Positions 1-8,300 of a stretch of DNA of 38,672 nt are shown here, piece by piece (position 1 is the first letter of the stretch; each line of letters starts with the position of its first letter). Under the pieces are notes generated by a model. That model saw only the letters and a list, made by a program, of their open reading frames with translations. It did not search any database and was not told the DNA's origin. The position numbers and the translations under genes are program-made. Source of the stretch: an uncultured Bacilli bacterium (GTDB lineage: Bacteria; Bacillota_I; Bacilli_A; RF39; UBA660); NCBI GenBank assembly GCA_947626275.1, contig CANQRL010000013.1, positions 1 through 38,672 on the forward strand, given 5' to 3'.

Positions 1-20
1 CCATACTACCTTCCTTTCTT
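1..20 (-). promoter_or_regulatory. possible ribosome binding site and start codon of a divergent gene leaving the window
   Basis: Read on the minus strand, a purine-rich AAGGAAGG stretch lies about 4 nt before an ATG at positions 4-2. This could be the start of a gene running leftwards out of the window. Only the start codon is visible, so nothing can be said of the product, and no convincing minus-strand promoter was found. The rest of 1-115 shows nothing recognisable. Confidence 0.25.
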
Positions 21-115
21 ATTTTTTTGTCACCATTAACAATTCCTTCATCATTAACCAACTATTTCGCCTTTACTTTTGACTGTCATATTTCATTGGA
101 ATACGCTTTCATCCA

Positions 116-145
116 TTGACGAAAAGTGTCGATGAGGAGTATAAT
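116..145 (+). promoter_or_regulatory. sigma-A-like promoter of the first giant secreted protein
   Basis: A TTGACG -35 box (116-121) and a TATAAT -10 box (140-145) are separated by 18 nt. The transcript would have a leader of about 55 nt ending in AGAAAGGAAAGG before the ATG at 207. The same leader ending is found at the paralogous gene that starts at 5380. Confidence 0.8.
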
Positions 146-206
146 GAAAGTACGTCAGTTATAATAAAAATAGGCTGATAGTATAAGAGAAAGGAAAGGT
201 AAAAAA

Positions 207-3200
207 ATGAAGAAATTTGGCAAAATGGTGATGCTTACTGTTTGTACATTTTTCCTTTCTATGGTACCTACTTTTGCTCGGGAATTAAATTTAAAAGAGT
301 TTGCCGAAGAAGTAGAAAAACGCCAACCTAATGCAGGATACGTTTATATCATAGGGGAATATATCTTCACTTCAAATCATGAACTTACCGTTCAGGATGT
401 TATGTTTGCAGCAAAATCTATTGATGTTGAAGATACAAATGGTAAGACAAACCAAGATGACATCTATGGCGAAATGACGATTTCTTACATTGAAAAAGAT
501 GGGGATGATTGGGTTATTGGTACACCTGAAATAGGGGATACCCAAATCGAATTAGATGATGAAAAAGTGATTCATGCATCTTATATCGATTATGACCCAC
601 TTCCAGAACCACAACACTACAAAGTAACATTTGATAGTGATAATGAGGAAGAAAATCAAGTTGTTGAAGTCTTAGATGGACGTACTGTTTCTAAACCAAC
701 TGATCCAGTAAAAGAAGGATATAAGTTTGCTGGTTGGTATTTGGATGATGAAGAGTACGAATTTACGACCGAAGTACATGACAATATCACCTTAAAAGCA
801 CATTGGCAACTTGTTATTGATACCGATAAAATGTTAAAAGAAGCGGTAGAAAGTTTTACAAGTGATAAGTACAAAGCGCTTTATGATGTTGATACAGGAA
901 ATGTTACTTTTGATATTTTAGATGAACAAGCATTATTATCTAGTATTACTAGTACAGGACTTGTTTCTTCTATTAGAAAAGCACTTCAAAGTGGTAATAT
1001 CAAAGCGATTACTGTAACTTATGAAGGTGAAGATTATGTCTTTGATGATGGCTCTATGGAAGCAGGACAATTATCAAAAGCTTATCAAAAGTTAAAAGAA
1101 CTTTTAGGCGCTATGACAGGTGCTACTTCTCAAGAAGAAGCAAAACTTGGCAGCTTAATTGGTAAAAAGTTAACATTAACTTTTGAAACAACAGATGCTG
1201 CAGCAATCGATGAGAAGTGTAAGGAAAGTTACGCTATTGATTTTATATCTTCTGTCAGTACTTTAGTAATTACTTTACCAACAGCAGAGGATAACAAGAA
1301 AACAGATGAGTTTATCGGCTATAAAGGAAATGATAGTACTCTTAAATTAGAGAATAATGCATTATCTGGAACTGTAAAATATCATACTGATGTTTACTTT
1401 AATGGTAAAGGAAATGGCAAAGTTCCTGGATATTATGCTTCTATTGTTTTACAAGTACCTCATGCTACTGATAATGTAAAATTAGTCGTAAATGGAAAAA
1501 CACTTTCTAAGAGTGAATTTGATACGAAAGATAGCATTATTGTAATTATTCCATTTGACCGTGATAATCAAGGAAATAAACAAATTACGGTTAAAGTAGA
1601 TGCTGATGGAGAGGGTACTGCCTTTACAGAAAAAGACTATACAATAGATTGTAGTGGACTTACTTTTGAAAGAGATTCCGTTTTCAGCTTATCTTCTATG
1701 GATGGTGAGAATGAAGACTTTGGATATGGATGGCATGAAGAAGAAGGTTATTCTACCAAAGTAGAAAAAGTAGAAGGGGATAAACCTACTTATAAAGTAA
1801 CTGGTGTTCTTCCAATTTTTGATGAACAAGATTGGGAAGATGATCCATTTGATGATAATACTAGCAGTGTTTATTATTTAGGCCTTCGTCTTAAATTAGA
1901 AGATGTTCCAAATCAAGAAGAGGAAAGTACAACTGGTACTTATACGGTTAAATTCTTCCATGATGGAGAAGAAGATGCCGATGGATTTATTAAACTAGCT
2001 GCTTCTGATTTTGATGAGACGAATGAAATTTATCTCTTAATAGAACTTACTCCATTTAAAGAAGGAGTTCAAAAGAACTTCGATATTAAGATTGATATAG
2101 ATGGGGAAGAACAAGAGTTTAAAGAGTATACCGTTACTGTTGATTGGAGTGAATTAAAATTCCAAGATGAATCTCGTGGTGCGGGAGATTTTGATGTAAT
2201 AAAGACTGAAGATTTAGGAGCTGAAGCTCCAGAAAAAGCAGAACTTACTTCTTATGGTTATAATGAGAAAACTGATGATGAAGTAACTGTTAAGATGGAT
2301 AATAGTCAAGAAGACCAAGATCCTACCAAAGAAGGATTAGAAGGAGCTATTAGGGAACAAACTTTAAAAAGTGGATTTACTAATAACACAGGATATTTTG
2401 TTCCTATTAAAATAGTGTTCCCACAAGGAGAAGAATATCAAGATTATAAAAATACTTGGACTTTAATTTTAAATACAGAAGGTGGAAGTACTAAAGAATA
2501 TAAACCAACTGAGGCAGAATATGCACAAGGTTGGGTTATGGTATTATTTAAATTAAATGATACTGGAGATAAAAAGATTAAATATTCTATTGATTTTGAT
2601 GGATCATATGATAAAGGAAAAAACACGGGAGCTGTTTTCTTACCATATGAATATGAAATTTCTTATGATTCATTAACATTCAAAAATATGCATGAAGTAA
2701 GTTTTGATGGAATAGATGATACCATTACTGTATGGGATGGGGATTCTATCACAGAAGACATACTTCCTGAAGCAACTCCAAAAGCAGTAGATGACTATCA
2801 TGAATTTGCTTATTGGAATAAAGAAGATGGTACGAAGTTTGATACGGTTGAAATTAATTCTGACGTTGAAGATATTACTTTAGTACCACATTGGAATATA
2901 TATTCTGATGAATTTATTAGTGATGTGATTGCAGATTTAAATAGTACCGAAGATGGTTCTCAATCACCAGATTTCTCTGAAAAATTTATATTTGAAAGAG
3001 ATGCACAAGATGGAAGCAAAATTACGATTCGAGTAATTGATGCAGATGTCACTTTAAATGAGATGAATACGACAAGTATTCCTGGTGCGATTGCTTACAT
3101 CTTATTACAAGATGAAATCCAAGAAATTTCACTTGAAGTAAATGGTACAAAAACGAAAACCTTTACTAAAGGAACACAAACAGATAAAGATGCTTTAAAA

Positions 3201-5195
3201 GCTGATATTCAAAAGGCTGCTCAAGAATTGTATAAAGAAATTTTAACAGAAATTTTATCTGGAAAAGAGGATACAGAAGTAACTTTAGCAGAACTTGCTG
3301 AACAGGAAGGTTATGAAAGTTTTACATTGAAAATCAATCCTGACAAAGTAGCTAAAACAGTTACTCTTGCAGAAAAAGCTACAAATGGTATCATGCTTAC
3401 AGCCGATACACCAGTACCTCTTTCTTATACATTTACTTTTGTAGCAGATGATAGTATTAAAGCTATTAAAAGTGAAGAGGCTTTAAAAACTGCATTACAA
3501 GATGAAAATATTTCTGAAATAGTAATTGCTGAGGGTTTTGAAGTAGATAAACCACAAGAAATTACAAGGAATAATATTACTATTACTTCTTCACCAAATA
3601 ATACCCATACTTTAACTGGTAAAGATGGAATCGATACGATTTTTGATATTAAGGGACAAAATGTAACGATTAGCAATTTACATTTAAGTGATACAAAAAC
3701 AGGTATTACCGTTGAAAGCGGTGCATCTGTTAAAGCAGAGAATATTAGCTTTGATAATGCTTCTGCAAGCGCGATTGCTAGAATTTCTGCTAGTGAAGAA
3801 GAAGGCTCTGCTGTTCTTGTAAAAGAAAATGGTTCTTTTACGGGATCTAATTTAACTTATACTAATGAAAAATATATGAAGCCATTAGTAAAAGCAGAAA
3901 ATGGCGCTACTGTAAGTGTTACTTTAGCAGACGGAAAAACTGCGCAACCAACAACAGTAGAAGAAGTAGTTCCTTATGTTGCTCCTTCATCAGAAACTGA
4001 TAATAGTATTGGTGAGGTCAAAAAAGCAAAAGCTGGATATAATTATAAACACTATTATTTAGATAGTAATGTTGCTAATAGATGGATAAAGGTTACTTAT
4101 ATTGGAAATAGAGCTGTAACGCATGCTCCTCTTACTTATACTTTATATCATGATAAAGAAAAGGATGGGGAATATTTAAGAGAACCAGAGAAGAATATCA
4201 ATTATCTTACAACATATTCTAATGGTAGTGCTACTTATACGATTAGCAAATGGGAAACTTTTGCAGGAAAAGATTATGAAACAGGAAAAATCCCTGTATC
4301 TGATATTACAGGAAATGAGGCAACTTTCTCAGCTGAATTAACTGCTACTTATAAAGAGCATGTTAAAAGAGTAGAAACGGAAGAACAGTTAAAAGAGGCT
4401 CTTCAAGCAGAAGGAATTACAACCATTATAGTTGCTAAAGAAATTGATCTTACTTCAAAATTAGTGATTGAAAAAGAAGGCGTAATTATTTCTGGAACAG
4501 AATCTGGTTCAAGAGAAATTACGGGAGCTTTAAAAGGACAAATCGAAGTTAAAGCTAATAAAGTTGTTTTCTCTGAGATTAAGATTGTTGGTTCTGGTAA
4601 TGAAGTAGCTAATGGTCATGTAGTTACGATTACTGGAAAAGAATTTGATTCTAGTGAATCAGAGTATAGCGTTGAATCTGGAGATTTCGATAGTATTTTA
4701 TACTATGATGTAGAAGATCCGGATAGTGTACTTTTCTATAATACGTTTAGTGGTAATGGAAAAGCTAAGACTTATATAGAGTTTAGTAAAGAAGTAGATG
4801 GAAATGTAGAGACAGAAGGACAAGTTTCTACGAATGGTTCTTCTCTTACGGGAAACTATTTCAAGGATGATGATAATGCGGTTACTTTCATTAAAATGAA
4901 AGCTATTAAGAATGATACTAAACTTAATGTAAGACAAACAGAAGTTGTTTCAAAGAATACTGGTACAAAATTTATAGAATTAGATGCTAAACCTAAAGGA
5001 TCTAATGTTACATTAAACTTCGGTTCTTTATGGGTAAAAGAACGGGATAGTGTTACTATTTATGTAAATAATTCTACAGAAACAGATGCTTCTGGTATTA
5101 CCATTAAAAGACCTTCTGCTTATGAGAATAGAATTAAAGTAGAATATACAAATGGTGAACCAGAAGAAGGTAAACGTGTAATTATCACGGAATAA
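207..5195 (+). CDS. giant secreted protein (1662 aa) with InlB B-repeats, Ig-like repeats and beta-helix-like segments
   Basis: This is probably a secreted or cell-surface adhesin-type protein; its function is unknown. A signal peptide (K/R-rich start, hydrophobic core, TFA-RE cleavage near residue 25) is followed by a conserved domain at about 26-130. An InlB B-repeat (Listeria-Bacteroides repeat, with GWY and final AHW) lies at about 137-200 and a divergent one at about 829-896. Between them are three beta-sandwich-like units, each closing with a Y-T-x-D/S-x-S-x-L-x-F motif near residues 477-488, 641-652 and 816-825. Residues of about 1105-1250 and 1407-1478 have short I-x-I-x strands resembling a right-handed beta-helix. 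There is no C-terminal membrane segment or sorting signal, so attachment is unexplained. It has its own promoter and terminator and is a tandem paralogue of the next gene. The start follows AAAGGAAAGG. The ORF and export are certain; the role is not. Confidence 0.9.
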   Translation: MKKFGKMVMLTVCTFFLSMVPTFARELNLKEFAEEVEKRQPNAGYVYIIGEYIFTSNHELTVQDVMFAAKSIDVEDTNGKTNQDDIYGEMTISYIEKDGDDWVIGTPEIGDTQIELDDEKVIHASYIDYDPLPEPQHYKVTFDSDNEEENQVVEVLDGRTVSKPTDPVKEGYKFAGWYLDDEEYEFTTEVHDNITLKAHWQLVIDTDKMLKEAVESFTSDKYKALYDVDTGNVTFDILDEQALLSSITSTGLVSSIRKALQSGNIKAITVTYEGEDYVFDDGSMEAGQLSKAYQKLKELLGAMTGATSQEEAKLGSLIGKKLTLTFETTDAAAIDEKCKESYAIDFISSVSTLVITLPTAEDNKKTDEFIGYKGNDSTLKLENNALSGTVKYHTDVYFNGKGNGKVPGYYASIVLQVPHATDNVKLVVNGKTLSKSEFDTKDSIIVIIPFDRDNQGNKQITVKVDADGEGTAFTEKDYTIDCSGLTFERDSVFSLSSMDGENEDFGYGWHEEEGYSTKVEKVEGDKPTYKVTGVLPIFDEQDWEDDPFDDNTSSVYYLGLRLKLEDVPNQEEESTTGTYTVKFFHDGEEDADGFIKLAASDFDETNEIYLLIELTPFKEGVQKNFDIKIDIDGEEQEFKEYTVTVDWSELKFQDESRGAGDFDVIKTEDLGAEAPEKAELTSYGYNEKTDDEVTVKMDNSQEDQDPTKEGLEGAIREQTLKSGFTNNTGYFVPIKIVFPQGEEYQDYKNTWTLILNTEGGSTKEYKPTEAEYAQGWVMVLFKLNDTGDKKIKYSIDFDGSYDKGKNTGAVFLPYEYEISYDSLTFKNMHEVSFDGIDDTITVWDGDSITEDILPEATPKAVDDYHEFAYWNKEDGTKFDTVEINSDVEDITLVPHWNIYSDEFISDVIADLNSTEDGSQSPDFSEKFIFERDAQDGSKITIRVIDADVTLNEMNTTSIPGAIAYILLQDEIQEISLEVNGTKTKTFTKGTQTDKDALKADIQKAAQELYKEILTEILSGKEDTEVTLAELAEQEGYESFTLKINPDKVAKTVTLAEKATNGIMLTADTPVPLSYTFTFVADDSIKAIKSEEALKTALQDENISEIVIAEGFEVDKPQEITRNNITITSSPNNTHTLTGKDGIDTIFDIKGQNVTISNLHLSDTKTGITVESGASVKAENISFDNASASAIARISASEEEGSAVLVKENGSFTGSNLTYTNEKYMKPLVKAENGATVSVTLADGKTAQPTTVEEVVPYVAPSSETDNSIGEVKKAKAGYNYKHYYLDSNVANRWIKVTYIGNRAVTHAPLTYTLYHDKEKDGEYLREPEKNINYLTTYSNGSATYTISKWETFAGKDYETGKIPVSDITGNEATFSAELTATYKEHVKRVETEEQLKEALQAEGITTIIVAKEIDLTSKLVIEKEGVIISGTESGSREITGALKGQIEVKANKVVFSEIKIVGSGNEVANGHVVTITGKEFDSSESEYSVESGDFDSILYYDVEDPDSVLFYNTFSGNGKAKTYIEFSKEVDGNVETEGQVSTNGSSLTGNYFKDDDNAVTFIKMKAIKNDTKLNVRQTEVVSKNTGTKFIELDAKPKGSNVTLNFGSLWVKERDSVTIYVNNSTETDASGITIKRPSAYENRIKVEYTNGEPEEGKRVIITE

Positions 5196-5219
5196 AAGAC
5201 CAAAATTTGGTCTTTTTTT
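5194..5219 (+). terminator. intrinsic terminator after the first giant gene
   Basis: An AAAGACCAA/TTGGTCTTT stem overlaps the TAA stop and is followed by a run of seven T. It separates the two tandem giant genes into independent transcripts. Confidence 0.85.
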
Positions 5220-5291
5220 GTTTGAAAAATTGACTCTTTAAAATAGGAAAAAATTGGTTGGCTTTTTTGTGGCTATTGGTCTTTCATTCCA

Positions 5292-5320
5292 TTGACAAAA
5301 AATAGGAAAAATAATATACT
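5292..5320 (+). promoter_or_regulatory. sigma-A-like promoter of the second giant secreted protein
   Basis: A consensus TTGACA (5292-5297) lies 17 nt before TATACT (5315-5320). The leader contains a short CAGTC/GACTG inverted repeat (about 5330-5350) before the AGAAAGGAAAGG ribosome binding region. A similar weaker TCAG/CTGA arrangement is in the leader of the first giant gene. Confidence 0.85.
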
Positions 5321-5379
5321 ATAGTTGCATCAGTCTTAAGAATTTGGACTGGTAGAATAAGAGAAAGGAAAGGTAAAAA

Positions 5380-8300
5380 ATGAAGAAATTCGGAAAAATG
5401 ACATTGCTTGCCCTATGTACATTTTTAGCTTCTATGTTGCCTACTTTTGCTCGAGAACTAACGATGAAAGAGTTCGTAAAAGAAGTAGAAGATAGACAAC
5501 CTAATGCTGGATATGTATATATCATAGGGGAGTATATCTTTACATCTAATCATGAACTTACTGTTCAAGATGTTATGTTTGCTGCCAAATCTATCACGGT
5601 AACAGATGTAAACGGTAAGACGAATCAAGATGACATCTATGGTGAGATGACCATTTCTTACATTGAAAAAGATGGTGATGATTGGGTTGTTGGTACACCT
5701 GAAATAGGGGATACCCAAATCGAATTAGATGATGAAAAAGTGATTTATGCATCTTACGTTGATTATGACCCACTTCCAGAACCTACCCACTATACAGTAA
5801 CATTTGATAGTGATAATGGGGAACCATCAAAGACAACTGCTGATGTTATTGAAGGTCGTAATGTTCATGAGCCTAGTGATACACCAACCAAAGAGGGGTA
5901 TGTATTTGATGGTTGGTATACAGAATCCGGAGAAAAGTATGACTTTACTACTCCAGTAACTGAAGATATTACTTTAAAAGCACATTGGTTATATGTAGTG
6001 GATACGGATAAAATCGTAAACGATGCGGTTGCAAGTTTTACAGGTGATTCTTATAAAGCTACATATGATGAAAATACTGGTACACTTACTTTTGATATGT
6101 TAAAACCAGATGCTTTGTTATCTTCTACTAATGGAACTGGAATTGTTGCTGGTATTAGAGACTTATTAAATGAAGGTCATGTTGCTTCTATTACAGTTAC
6201 TTATAACGGTCAGGATTATGTCTTTGATGATGCTTCTATGAATGGACAATATTCTAAAGCTTATGAGACATTACAAACTCTTTTAGCGGCCGTAACTGGT
6301 AAAAGCTATAATACTGCCATTCAAGAAGAATTAGTAGATAAAAACCTTACGTTAAAGTTTACATTATCTCCTGATAGTACTTTAAAAGAGGGTTCAAAAG
6401 ATTCTTATAAAGTAAATATGGTTAGTTCTATTTCCATCGTAGAAATTTCATTACCAACAGAAAGTAATGATCAAGAAACTAATGACTTTATTGGATATGC
6501 AGGAAACGAAGAGACATTTGCTGTAGATGGTTATAAATTCTCTGGTAAAGTAAAATACCATGATGATGTATACTATAATGGTAAAGAACAAGCTCCAGTA
6601 CCAGGATATTACTTCTCTTTTGTATTACATGTACCACATGCAATAGAAGGGGCAACTCTTGAAGTAAATGGTAGTAAGTTTACTTATAGTGATTTAGATG
6701 AAAATGGTAATATCACGATTATCTTTAAGGCTGATCCAGACGCTGAGAAAAAAGAATTTAAAGTAAAAGTAGATGCGGATGGAAGCGGTTCTACTTATAC
6801 AGAAAAAGAGTATACGGTAGATTATAGTGGCGTTACTTTTGTAAGAGATTCTAAGTTTACGATTGCTGGTGTTGATAAGGAATCAGCCGATGATGACAAT
6901 AAGACTTCTTGGGATGGTTGGTCTGAAAAAGAAGGATATCAAACTACATTTACAGTAGATAAGCAAGATCCTCATACAGTAAAAGTAACAGGATTACTTC
7001 CAATCTTTAATCAAGAAGATTTTGAAGGTGATGAATATACAGAAGATGCTTTATATTATTTAGCGTTTAAATTACAAACGGAATTAGGAACAAAGACATC
7101 TTCTGCGATTACGGTTAAATTCCTTCATGATGATACAGAAGAAACCATTAAAGGTACAGACTTCAATGCAGAAAAAGTTCTTTATGTCTTAAAGAGTTTA
7201 GATACAACGAATGTTGATGGAGACCCTATCCCAGCAGCAGATAGAAAGTTTACAATTACTCTTGATTGGGATGGAGAAGAAACTACTGGTAAAGAACAAT
7301 ATGAACCATATACGATTACCGTAGATTGGAGTGAATTAACTCTCCAAAGCTACTCTATCGGAGATTTTGGTAACTATGATGTTCTTACAGAAGAAACTAT
7401 AGGAGAGAATAGTCCAGAAAAAGAAGCTTTAGATGGATATAGTTTCCAATTTGATGCAGATTCTAAGGTTGAAGTTAATATGAATAGCTCTCAACCAGAA
7501 ATTGGGCCATATAAAGATGGAATCAAAGGAACCATTAAAGAACAAGCTTTGAAAACAGGTACTTTTAAAGAAGATAACGGATACTTTGTACCTATTAAAA
7601 TATCTTTCCCTGGAAAAGATGTTAAAGAATTAGAAAAATATCAAAATACTTGGACATTAATCTTAAATACAGAGGATGGAAATAAAAAAGAATATACTCC
7701 AACTGCAGAAGAATATAAACAAGGTTGGGTTATGGTATTATTCAAATTAAATGAAAGTGGAGAGAAAAAGATTAAATACTCTATTGACTTTGATGGACCA
7801 GTAAAAGATGGAAAAGGATATGACTTCTTACCAGAAGAGTATACTATTTCTTACGAGAACTTATCATTCGTTAAGGAAGAGACAATCACCTATAAGTATA
7901 CGGATAATAAGGGACAAGTACATACTGAACAAGTCAATGTTTATGAGGATGCTACACCTAAAAGTTTAGCTAGTGAAAATACAGACTATCGTACTTTTGA
8001 TGGATGGTACAATGAAAGAAATGAAAAAGTAGAATCACTAGAAGAATTAGAAGGAGCAACTTTAACAGCGCATTGGAATTTAAATGTAGAAAAATTTATG
8101 GAAGATGTAGTTAATGATTTAAATGATTCTGATACTACGTATTCCAATGATTTTACTGATAAATTCCATTTAACGGCAGATGGAAACAAAATTACTATTC
8201 ATTTGGACGGTGCAAATGTACCATTAACTGAACTATCAAATACAAGTATTCCAGGAGCTATTGCTTATATCCTTCAAAAAGGAGAAATTGAAAGCATTAC

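Noticed and set aside
5225..5291. A second TTGAC...AAAATAGGAAAAA promoter-like copy upstream of the second giant
   Set aside because: The -10 position has no TATAAT-like sequence. It resembles the true promoter at 5292 only because of a shared A-rich stretch.
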